Source of the DNA: Utricularia gibba
Taxonomy: Eukaryota; Streptophyta; Magnoliopsida; Lamiales; Lentibulariaceae
NCBI GenBank assembly: GCA_002189035.1
Contig: NEEC01000041.1
Span: 62,001-126,000 of the forward strand
Direction of reading: 5' to 3'
Length of the DNA: 64,000 bases
Made by a program: the position numbers and the translations under genes. The notes under the pieces were generated by a model. The model was not told the origin of the DNA. It made no database searches and saw only the letters and a list, made by a program, of their open reading frames with translations. Below, one piece after another: positions 50,283 to 61,626 of this stretch (position 1 is its first letter; the number at the start of each line of letters is the position of its first letter).

Positions 50283-52637
50283 GGATATCTTGCAAATGGT
50301 GATGAGTCATGTTGCACATAGCATACCGTTTCGAAGCTCGTTCCGAGCCGGTCTTCTTTCGTGTTGAGAACTTGTTCGTCCGAGGAGGCACAAATGCTCG
50401 AAAGATTGCCTTATATTAGCCTTAAGATGTGCAACGAAGTGGCCACCACGTTCGCGACGATGCGACTCGGGACACCCGACTCGATGCGAATGTGATTTTC
50501 GGCATGCAAGACATATGTATTTCATGGGACGATGTGAAATTTGGATTTCGAGATGATCATTTAAGATGCCATGGGTGTGTCCCTAGCCACAACCTCATGG
50601 TGGCCTCGTGCACTCTTCGGTATCGAGTGGATATCTTGCAAATGGTGATGAGTCATGTTGCACATAGCATACCGTTTCGAAGCTCGTTCCGAGCCGGTCT
50701 TCTTTCGTGTTGAGAACTTGTTCGTCCGAGGAGGCACAAATGCTCGAAAGATTGCCTTATATTAGCGTGCAACGAAGTGGCCATTCGCGACGATGCGACT
50801 CGGGACACCCGACTCGATGCGAATGTGATTTTCGGCATGCAAGACATATGTATTTCATGGGACGATGTGAAATTTGGATTTCGAGATGATCATTTAAGAT
50901 GCCATGGGTGTGTCCCTAGCCACAACCTCATGGTGGCCTCGTGCACTCTTCGGTATCGAGTGGATATCTTGCAAATGGTGATGAGTCATGTTGCACATAT
51001 CATACCGTTTCGAAGCTCGTTCCGAGCCGGTCTCTTTCGTGTTGAGAACTTGTTCGTCCGAGGAGGCACAAATGCTCGAAAGATTGCCTTATATTAGCCT
51101 TGTGCAACGAAGTGGCCACCACGTTCGCGACGATGCGACTCGGGACACCCGACTCGATGCGAATGTGATTTTCGGCATGCAAGACATATGTATTTCATGG
51201 GACGATGTGAAATTTGGATTTCGAGATGATCATTTAAGATGCCAAGTCATGGTGACTCTTCGATCGAGTGGATATCATGATGAGTCATGTTGCACATAGC
51301 AGAGAACTTGTTCGTCCGAGGAGGCACAAATGCTCGAAAGATTGCCTTATATTAGCCTTAGATGTGCAACGAAGTGGCCACACGTTCGCGACGATGCGAC
51401 TCGGGACACCCGACTCGATGCGAATGTGATTTTCGGCATGCAAGACATATGTATTTCATGGGACGATGTGAAATTTGGATTTCGAGATGATCATTTAAGA
51501 TGCCATGGGTGTGTCCCTAGCCACAACCTCATGGTGGCCTCGTGCACTCTTCGGTATCGAGTGGATATCTTGCAAACGGTGATGAGTCATGTTGCACATA
51601 GCATACCGTTTCGAAGCTCGTTCCGAGCCGGTCTTCTTTCGTGTTGAGAACTTGTTCGTCCGAGGAGGCACAAATGCTCGAAAGATTGCCTTATATTAGC
51701 CTTAAGATGTGCAACGAAGTGGCCACCACGTTCGCGACGATGCGACTCGGGACACCCGACTCGATGCGAATGTGATTTTCGGCATGCAAGACATATGTAT
51801 TTCATGGGACGATGTGAATATTTGGATTTCGAGATGATCATTTAAGATGCCATGGGTGTGTCCCTAGCCACAACCTCATGGTGGCCTCGTGCACTCTTCG
51901 GTATCGAGTGGATATCTTGCAAATGGTGATGAGTCATGTTGCACATAGCATACCGTTTCGAAGCTCGTTCCGAGCCGGTCTTCTTTCGTGTTGAGAACTT
52001 GTTCGTCCGAGGAGGCACAAATGCTCGAAAGATTGCCTTATATTAGCCTTAAGATGTGCAACGAAGTGGCCACCACGTTCGCGACGATGCGACTCGGGAC
52101 ACCGACTCGATGCGAATGTGATTTTCGGCATGCAAGACATATGTATTTCATGGGACGATGTGAATTTGGATTTCGAGATGATCATTTAAGATGCCATGGG
52201 TGTGTCCCTAGCCACAACCTCATGGTGGCCTCGTGCACTCTTCGGTATCGAGTGGATATCTTGCAAATGGTGATGAGTCATGTTGCACATAGCATACCGT
52301 TTCGAAGCTCGTTCCGAGCCGGTCTTCTTTCGTGTTGAGAACTTGTTCGTCCGAGGAGGCACAAATGCTCGAAAGATTGCCTTATATTAGCCTTAAGATG
52401 TGCAACGAAGTGGCCACACGTTCGCGACGATGCGACTCGGGACACCCGACTCGATGCGAATGTGATTTTCGGCATGCAAGACATATGTATTTCATGGGAC
52501 GATGTGAATATTTGGATTTCGAGATGATCATTTAAGATGCCATGGGTGTGTCCCTAGCCACAACCTCATGGTGGCCTCGTGCACTCTTCGGTATCGAGTG
52601 GATATCTTGCAAACGGTGATGAGTCATGTTGCACATA
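50283..52637 (+). repeat. Mostly clean satellite block
   Basis: Units start at 50283, 50629, 50962, 51270, 51563, 51910 and 52254, with spacings of 346, 333, 308, 293, 347, 344 and 346 bp. The units at 50629-51562 have single or few deletions of 5-50 bp; the others are near consensus. Confidence 0.96.
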
Positions 52638-53060
52638 GATCAAGAACATTCCGGCAACGAAGTCTTCTGCGACTCGTCGATGCCGATTATGGTCTGATCA
52701 TTTAAGATGTGAGGAATCTGGATGCACCACGATTTTCGAAGACATTGCGTCGAGCTTCGGATTGCCTTATATTAGCCCAACGAAGTGGCCACCACGATGC
52801 GACTCGCGACTCGATGCGACGGCATGCAAGACATATGTATTTCATGGGACGATGTGAATATTTCGCGACGAGATGACTCATCGAGTGGATATCTTTGATG
52901 CATGCACAGACTCGTGAATTGTATGCTTTGCATGGATGTGCAACGAAGTGTGCGACGATATTCGATGCGAATATCGATGTGATTTCATTGTGAAATTTCG
53001 CCATGGGTGTGTCCCTAGCCACAACCTCATGGTGGCCTCGTGCACTCTTCGGTATCGAGT
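52638..53060 (+). repeat. Scrambled satellite patch
   Basis: Positions 52638-52780 and 52860-53000 are mosaics with substitutions. They include GCGACTCGTCGATGCCG near 52670, CGACGAGATGACTCAT near 52866 (also seen near 35150) and TCGATGCGAATATCGATGTG near 52961. The unit mark at 52887 begins a 174-bp half-length unit. Flanking units are intact. Confidence 0.86.
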
Positions 53061-56000
53061 GGATATCTTGCAAATGATGAGTGTTGCACATAGCATACCG
53101 TTTCGAAGCTCGTTCCGAGCCGGTCTTCTTTCGTGTTGAGAACTTGTTCGTCCGAGGAGGCACAAATGCTCGAAAGATTGCCTTATATTAGCCTTAAGAT
53201 GTGCAACGAAGTGGCCACCACGTTCGCGACGATGCGACTCGGGACACCCGACTCGATGCGAATGTGATTTTCGGCATGCAAGACATATGTATTTCATGGG
53301 ACGATGTGAAATTTGGATTTCGAGATGATCATTTAAGATGCCATGGGTGTGTCCCTAGCCACAACCTCATGGTGGCCTCGTGCACTCTTCGGTATCGAGT
53401 GGATATCTTGCAAATGGTGATGAGTCATGTTGCACATAGCATACCGTTTCGAAGCTCGTTCCGAGCCGGTCTTCTTTCGTGTTGAGAACTTGTTCGTCCG
53501 AGGAGGCACAAATGCTCGAAAGATTGCCTTATATTAGCCTTAGATGTGCAACGAAGTGGCCACCGTTCGCGACGATGCGACTCGGGACACCCGACTCGAT
53601 GCGAATGTGATTTTCGGCATGCAAGACATATGTATTTCATGGGACGATGTGAAATTTGGATTTCGAGATGATCATTTAAGATGCCATGGGTGTGTCCCTA
53701 GCCACAACCTCATGGTGGCCTCGTGCACTCTTCGGTATCGAGTGGATATCTTGCAAACGGTGATGAGTCATGTTGCACATATCATACCGTTTCGAAGCTC
53801 GTTCCGAGCCGGTCTTCTTTCGTGTTGAGAACTTGTTCGTCCGAGGAGGCACAAATGCTCGAAAGATTGCCTTATATTAGCCTTAAGATGTGCAACGAAG
53901 TGGCCACACGTTCGCGACGATGCGACTCGGGACACCCGACTCGATGCGAATGTGATTTTCGGCATGCAAGACATATGTATTTCATGGGACGATGTGAATA
54001 TTTGGATTTCGAGATGATCATTTAAGATGCCATGGGTGTGTCCCTAGCCACAACCTCATGGTGGCCTCGTGCACTCTTCGGTATCGAGTGGATATCTTGC
54101 AAATGGTGATGAGTCATGTTGCACATAGCATACCGTTTCGAAGCTCGTTCCGAGCCGGTCTTCGTGTTGAGAACTTGTTCGTTGCTCGAAAGATTGCCTT
54201 ATATTAGCCTTGTTCCGAGGAGGCACAAATGCTCGAGTGCTCGATTGCCTTATATTAGCCTTAAGATGTGCAACGAAGTGGCCACACGTTCGCGACGATG
54301 CGACTCGGGACACCCGACTCGATGCGAATGTGATTTTCGGCATGCAAGACATATGTATTTCATGGGACGATGTGAAATTTGGATTTCGAGATGATCATTT
54401 AAGATGCCATGGGTGTGTCCCTAGCCACAACCTCATGGTGGCCTCGTGCACTCTTCGGTATCGAGTGGATATCTTGCAAATGGTGATGAGTCATGTTGCA
54501 CATAGCATACCGTTTCGAAGCTCGTTCCGAGCCGGTCTTCTTTCGTGTTGAGAACTTGTTCGTCCGAGGAGGCACAAATGCTCGAAAGATTGCCTTATAT
54601 TAGCCTTCAGATGTGCAACGAAGTGGCCACACGTTCGCGACGATGCGACTCGGGACACCCGACTCGATGCGAATGTGATTTTCGGCATGCAAGACATATG
54701 TATTTCATGGGACGATGTGAAATTTGGATTTCGAGATGATCATTTAAGATGCCATGGGTGTGTCCCTAGCCACAACCTCATGGTGGCCTCGTGCACTCTT
54801 CGGTATCGAGTGGATATCTTGCAAACGGTGATGAGTCATGTTGCACATAGCATACCGTTTCGAAGCTCGTTCCGAGCCGGTCTTCTTTCGTGTTGAGAAC
54901 TTGTTCGTCCGAGGAGGCACAAATGCTCGAAAGATTGCCTTATATTAGCCTTCAGATGTGCAACGAAGTGGCCACCACGTTCGCGACGATGCGACTCGGG
55001 ACACCGACTCGATGCGAATGTGATTTTCGGCATGCAAGACATATGTATTTCATGGGACGATGTGAATATTTGGATTTCGAGATGATCATTTAAGATGCCA
55101 TGGGTGTGTCCCTAGCCACAACCTCATGGTGGCCTCGTGCACTCTTCGGTATCGAGTGGATATCTTGCAAATGGTGATGAGTCATGTTGCACATAGCATA
55201 CCGTTTCGAAGCTCGTTCCGAGCCGGTCTTCTTTCGTGTTGAGAACTTGTTCGTCCGAGGAGGCACAAATGCTCGAAAGATTGCCTTATATTAGCCTTCA
55301 GATGTGCAACGAAGTGGCCACCACGTTCGCGACGATGCGACTCGGGACACCCGACTCGATGCGAATGTGATTTTCGGCATGCAAGACATATGTATTTCAT
55401 GGGACGATGTGAATATTTGGATTTCGAGATGATCATTTAAGATGCCATGGGTGTGTCCCTAGCCACAACCTCATGGTGGCCTCGTGCACTCTTCGGTATC
55501 GAGTGGATATCTTGCAAATGGTGATGAGTCATGTTGCACATAGCATACCGTTTCGAAGCTCGTTCCGAGCCGGTCTTCTTTCGTGTTGAGAACTTGTTCG
55601 TCCGAGGAGGCACAAATGCTCGAAAGATTGCCTTATATTAGCCTTAAGATGTGCAACGAAGTGGCCACACGTTCGCGACGATGCGACTCGGGACAACTCG
55701 ATGCGAATGTGATTTTCGGCATGCAAGACATATGTATTTCATGGGACGATGTGAAATTTGGATTTCGAGATGATCATTTAAGATGCCATGGGTGTGTCCC
55801 TAGCCACAACCTCATGGTGGCCTCGTGCACTCTTCGGTATCGAGTGGATATCTTGCAAATGGTGATGAGTCATGTTGCACATAGCATACCGTTTCGAAGC
55901 TCGTTCCGAGCCGGTCTTCTTTCGTGTTGAGAACTTGTTCGTCCGAGGAGGCACAAATGCTCGAAAGATTGCCTTATATTAGCCTTAGATGTGCAACGAA

Positions 56001-56090
56001 GTGGCCACCACGTTCGCGACGATGCGACTCGGGACACCCGACTCGATGCGAATGTGATTTTCGGCATGCAAGACATATGTATTTCATGCG
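53061..56090 (+). repeat. Clean satellite block
   Basis: Units start at 53061, 53401, 53744, 54090, 54467, 54812, 55158, 55505 and 55846. Spacings are 340, 343, 346, 377, 345, 346, 347, 341 and 313 bp. The 377-bp unit at 54090 contains a small internal duplication, described separately. Confidence 0.96.
54160..54265 (+). repeat. Internal partial duplication in one unit
   Basis: The stretch from GAACTTGTTCG to TTATATTAGCCTT is present twice in altered form. GATTGCCTTATATTAGCCTT at 54192-54211 is followed by GTTCCGAGGAGGCACAAATG, and then by CTCGATTGCCTTATATTAG from about 54242. The two copies carry different deletions (GTTGCTCG against GTGCTCGATTGCC). This adds about 31 bp net. Confidence 0.85.
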
Positions 56091-56335
56091 ACGATGATGA
56101 ATGGGTGTGTCCCTAGCCACAACCTCATGGTGGCCTCGTGCACTCTTCGGTATCGAGTGGATATCTTGCAAATGGTGATGAGTCATGTTGCACATAGCAT
56201 ACCGTTTCGAAGCTAGCCGGTCTTCCGTCCGTGCTCGAAAGATTGCGAGCAACGAAGTGGCCACCACGTTCTCTCGATGTGTGATATGTATTTCATGATA
56301 TCTTGCAAATCATGTTGCACATAGCGCCTTAGATG
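56091..56335 (+). repeat. Scrambled satellite patch
   Basis: After GACGATGATGAATGGG the unit end is nearly normal. The next unit (56159) is consensus to about 56212, then collapses to short words (GCTAGCCGGTCTTCCGTCCGTGCTCG, GTTCTCTCGATGTGTG, TTTCATGATATCTTGC). TTTCATGATATCTTGC joins half-B TTTCATG to the unit boundary word at about 56290-56305. Confidence 0.87.
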
Positions 56336-57852
56336 TGCAACGAAGTGGCCACCACGTTCGCGACGATGCGACTCGGGACACCCGACTCGATGCGAATGTG
56401 ATTTTCGGCATGCAAGACATATGTATTTCATGGGACGATGTGAAATTTGGATTTCGAGATGATCATTTAAGATGCCATGGGTGTGTCCCTAGCCACAACC
56501 TCATGGTGGCCTCGTGCACTCTTCGGTATCGAGTGGATATCTTGCAAACGGTGATGAGTCATGTTGCACATAGCATACCGTTTCGAAGCTCGTTCCGAGC
56601 CGGTCTTCTTTCGTGTTGAGAACTTGTTCGTCCGAGGAGGCACAAATGCTCGAAAGATTGCCTTATATTAGCCTTCAGATGTGCAACGAAGTGGCCACCA
56701 CGTTCGCGACGATGCGACTCGGGACACCGACTCGATGCGAATGTGATTTTCGGCATGCAAGACATATGGGACGATGTGAATATTTGGATTTCGAGATGAT
56801 CATTTAAGATGCCATGGGTGTGTCCCTAGCCACAACCTCATGGTGGCCTCGTGCACTCTTCGGTATCGAGTGGATATCTTGCAAATGGTGATGAGTCATG
56901 TTGCACATAGCATACCGTTTCGAAGCTCGTTCCGAGCCGGTCTTCTTTCGTGTTGAGAACTTGTTCGTCCGAGGAGGCACAAATGCTCGAAAGATTGCCT
57001 TATATTAGCCTTCAGATGTGCAACGAAGTGGCCACCACGTTCGCGACGATGCGACTCGGGACACCCGACTCGATGCGAATGTGATTTTCGGCATGCAAGA
57101 CATATGTATTTCATGGGACGATGTGAATTTTGGATTTCGAGATGATCATTTAAGATGCCATGGGTGTGTCCCTAGCCACAACCTCATGGTGGCCTCGTGC
57201 ACTCTTCGGTATCGAGTGGATATCTTGCAAATGGTGATGAGTCATGTTGCACATAGCATACCGTTTCGAAGCTCGTTCCGAGCCGGTCTTCTTTCGTGTT
57301 GAGAACTTGTTCGTCCGAGGAGGCACAAATGCTCGAAAGATTGCCTTATATTAGCCTTAGATGTGCAACGAAGTGGCCACCACGTTCGCGACGATGCGAC
57401 TCGGGACACCCGACTCGATGCGAATGTGATTTTCGGCATGCAAGACATATGTATTTCATGGGACGATGTGAATATTTCGAGATGATCATTTAAGATGCCA
57501 TGGGTGTGTCCCTAGCCATCATGGTGGCCTCGTGCACTCTTCGGTATCGAGTGGATATCTTGCAAATGGTGATGAGTCATGTTGCACCATACCGTTTCGA
57601 AGCTCGTTCCGAGCCGGTCTTCTTTCGTGTTGAGAACTTGTTCGTCCGAGGAGGCACAAATGCTCGAAAGATTGCCTTATATTAGCCTTCAGATGTGCAA
57701 CGAAGTGGCGTTCGCGACGATGCGACTCGGGATCGATGCCGGCATGCAAGACATATGTATTTCATGGGACGATGTGAATATTTGGATTTCGAGATGATCA
57801 TTTAAGATGCCATGGGTGTGTCCCTAGCCACAACCTCATGGTGGTGCACTCT
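56336..57852 (+). repeat. Clean satellite block
   Basis: Boundaries lie at 56535, 56872, 57218 and 57553, with spacings of 337, 346, 335 and 332 bp. Deletions are few: ACATATGGGACG near 56763, GTTGCACCATACC near 57585 and GGGATCGATGCCGGCATGC near 57730. Confidence 0.96.
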
Positions 57853-59271
57853 TCGGTATCGCATCTGTCACATAGGTATCGAGTGGATATTCCGCCTCCG
57901 GTGATTCTTTTGCACGCATTGTCGTTCCGTCTGTGTTGAGAACTTGTTCGTCCGAGGAGGCACAAATGCTCGAAAGATTGCCTTATATTAGCCTTCAGAT
58001 GTGCAACGAAGTGGCCACCACGTTCGCGACGATGCGACTCGGGACACCCGACTCGGCCACATGCAAGACGTGCGATGCGATGCGACTCGGGACATCGAGT
58101 GGATATCTTGCATGACTCGATGCGAATCGTGATTTCTCGTGCATGCAAAGATTGCCTTATATTAGCCTAGATGTTGGGTGCGGACTCGATCGATGCCACA
58201 ACCGAGATGTCATGGATGCCATGGGTGTGTCCCTAGCCACAACCTCATGGTGGCCTCGTGCACTCTTCGGTATCGAGTGGATATCTTGCAAACGGTGATG
58301 AGTCATGTTGCACATAGCATACATCGTTCCGAGCACATGCTCGAAAGGCCTTATTTTAGCCTTCAATGCCGGTCCACGAGGAATCGAGTGGATGCACGTT
58401 GCGGGAAGCACACTCGTCGATGCGAATTGCCTTATATTAGCCTTACAACGAAGTGGCCACCACGTTCGCGACGATGCGACTCGGGACACCCGACTCGATG
58501 CGAATGTGATTTTCGGCATGCAAGACATATGTATTTCATGGGACGATGTGAAATATTTGGATTTCGAGATGATCATTTAAGATGCCATGGGTGTGTCCCT
58601 AGCCACAACCTCATGGTGGCCTCGTGCACTCTTCGGTATCGAGTGGATATCTTGCAATGGTGATGAGTCATGTTGCACATAGATAGCCGAAGCTCGTTCC
58701 GAGCCGGTCGACTTTCGTGTCGAAAGATTGGTCCCGAGGACACATCGAAGGTGCGTTATATTATGCGAGATGTGCACGAAGTGGCCACTCGTTCGCGACG
58801 ATGCGACTCGGGACACCCGATGATGCGAATGTGATTTCGGATGAATTTATATGGGTGTGTCGATGTTAACTTCATTGGCATGCCATGGGTGTGTCCCTAG
58901 CGACTCTTCGGTATCGAGTGGATATCAGCAAATCATGAGTCATGTTGCACATAGCACCGTTTTGCTTTCCGAGCCGGTCTTGAAGAACTTGTTCGTCCGA
59001 GGAGGCACATGCTCGAAAGATTGCCTTATATTAGCCTTACATGTTCGCGACGATGCGACTTCGATGCCATGCAAGACATATGTATTTCATGTGTCGCGGA
59101 GGACTCATCGACACCGATGATCAATTATTTTGCGGTGTGCAACGAAGTGGCGTTCGCGACGATGCGACTCGGGACTCGATGCGAATGTGATTTTCGGCAA
59201 GGGACGATGTGAATATTTCGAGATGATGATGCCATGAGCCACAACCTCATGGTGACTCTTCGGTATCGAGT
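57853..59271 (+). repeat. Heavily eroded satellite
   Basis: Unit marks lie at 57885, 58101, 58279, 58645 and 58920 (216, 178, 366, 275 and 352 bp). Positions 57860-57935 and 58055-58200 are mosaics. Positions 58171-58203 carry GATGTTGGGTG and GATGCCACAACC, words that recur at 63681-63712. Positions 58320-58440 duplicate the GCCTTATATTAGCC area in altered forms. Deletions in the 58920 unit leave word order intact. Confidence 0.88.
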
Positions 59272-60434
59272 GGATATCTTGCAAATGATGAGTGTTGCAC
59301 ATATCATACCGTTTCGAAGCTCGTTCCGAGCCGGTCTTCTTTCGTGTTGAGAACTTGTTCGTCCGAGGAGGCACAAATGCTCGAAAGATTGCCTTATATT
59401 AGCCTTAGATGTGCAACGAAGTGGCCACCACGTTCGCGACGATGCGACTCGGGACACCCGACTCGATGCGAATGTGATTTTCGGCATGCAAGACATATGT
59501 ATTTCATGGGACGATGTGAATTTTGGATTTCGAGATGATCATTTAAGATGCCATGGGTGTGTCCCTAGCCACAACCTCATGGTGGCCTCGTGCACTCTTC
59601 GGTATCGAGTGGATATCTTGCAAACGGTGATGAGTCATGTTGCACATAGCATACCGTTTCGAAGCTCGTTCCGAGCCGGTCTTCTTTCGTGTTGAGAACT
59701 TGTTCGTCCGAGGAGGCACAAATGCTCGAAAGATTGCCTTATATTAGCCTTCAGATGTGCAACGAAGTGGCCACCACGTTCGCGACGATGCGACTCGGGA
59801 CACCGACTCGATGCGAATGTGATTTTCGGCATATGCAACGACGAGATGATCATTTAAGATGCCATTGTGTCCCTAGCCAGGTGACTCTTCGGTATCGAGT
59901 GGATATCTTGCATCATGTTGCACATTTCGAGATGATCATTTATATTAGCCTTATGTGCAACGAAGTGGCCACACGTTCGCGACGATGCGACTCGTCGATG
60001 CCACAACATGGGACCATGGATGCCATGGGTGTGTCCCTAGCCACAACCTCATGGTGGCCTCGTGCACTCTTCGGTATCGAGTGGATATCTTGCAAACGGT
60101 GATGAGTCATGTTGCACATAGATAGCCGTGCAGGAGGCACAAATGCTCCGAGATGTGCAACGAAGTGGCTTCTGTCGTTCCGACCCTCTTCGCCGAGGCA
60201 AAATGCCAATAGGGATCGAATTATTGCCTTATATTAGCCTTAAGATGTGCACCGACGGCGCGACGATGCGACTCGGGACACCGACTCGATGCGAATGTGA
60301 TTTTCGGCATGCAAGACATATGTATTTCATGGGACGATGTGAATATTTGGATTTCGAGATGATCATTTAAGATGCCATGGGTGTGTCCCTAGCCACAACC
60401 TCATGGTGGCCTCGTGCACTCTTCGGTATCGAGT
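59272..60434 (+). repeat. Intact unit followed by eroded units
   Basis: Units start at 59272, 59611, 59901 and 60083 (339, 290, 182 and 352 bp). The 182-bp unit contains CACATTTCGAGATGATCATT then TATATTAGCC at 59921-59950. It switches from half B to half A at CATTTA-TATTAGCC, the corresponding positions of the two halves. Positions 60125-60240 are scrambled with several substitutions. Confidence 0.9.
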
Positions 60435-61626
60435 GGATATCTTGCAAATGGTGATGAGTCATGTTGCACATAGCATACCGTTTCGAAGCTCGTTCCGAGC
60501 CGGTCTTCTTTCGTGTTGAGAACTTGTTCGTCCGAGGAGGCACAAATGCTCGAAAGATTGCCTTATATTAGCCTTCAGATGTGCAACGAAGTGGCCACCA
60601 CGTTCGCGACGATGCGACTCGGGACACCGACTCGATGCGAATGTGATTTTCGGCATGCAAGACATATGTATTTCATGGGACGAGATGATCATTTAAGATG
60701 CCATAGCCACAACCTTGGTGGCCTCGTGCACTCTTCGGTATCGAGTGGATATCTTGCAAATGATGAGTCATGTTGCACACATACCGTTTCGAAGCTCGTT
60801 CCGAGCCGATGTTCGTCCCTAGCACAACCTCATGGTGCCTTGCACGCCTTCGGTGCATGGCGACGATGCGATCGTCGATTGCATGGACGGTGTGAATGGA
60901 TTTCGAGATGATCATTTAAGATGCCATGGGTGTGTCCCTAGCCACAACCTCATGGTGGCCTCGTGCACTCTTCGGTATCGAGTGGATATCTTGCAAATGG
61001 TGATGAGTCATGTTGCACATAGCATACCGTTTCGAAGCTCGTTCCGAGCCGGTCTTCTTTCGTGTTGAGAACTTGTTCGTCCGAGGAGGCACAAATGCTC
61101 GAAAGATTGCCTTATATTAGCCTTCAGATGTGCAACGAAGTGGCCACCACGTTCGCGACGATGCGACTCGGGACACCCGACTCGATGCGAATGTGATTTT
61201 CGGCATGCAAGACATATGTATTTCATGGGACGATGTGAATTTTGGATTTCGAGATGATCATTTAAGATGCCATGGGTGTGTCCCTAGCCACAACCTCATG
61301 GTGGCCTCGTGCACTCTTCGGTATCGAGTGGATATCTTGCAAATGGTGATGAGTCATGTTGCACATAGCATACCGTTTCGAAGCTCGTTCCGAGCCGGTC
61401 TTCTTTCGTGTTGAGAACTTGTTCGTCCGAGGAGGCACAAATGCTCGAAAGATTGCCTTATATTAGCCTTAGATGTGCAACGAAGTGGCCACCACGTTCG
61501 CGACGATGCGACTCGGGACACCGACTCGATGCGAATGTGATTTTCGGCATGCAAGACATATGTATTTCGGGACGATGTGAATATTTGGATTTCGAGATGA
61601 TCGATGCCATGAGGGACTCATCGAGT
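60435..61626 (+). repeat. Mostly regular satellite units
   Basis: Units start at 60435, 60747, 60984 and 61330, with spacings of 312, 237, 346 and 297 bp. The 60747 unit loses most of the middle: GAGCCGATGTTCGTCCC at about 60805 is followed by an eroded unit end. The 60435 unit has CCATAGCCACAACC near 60701, lacking GGGTGTGTCCC, as also near 63535. Confidence 0.93.
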
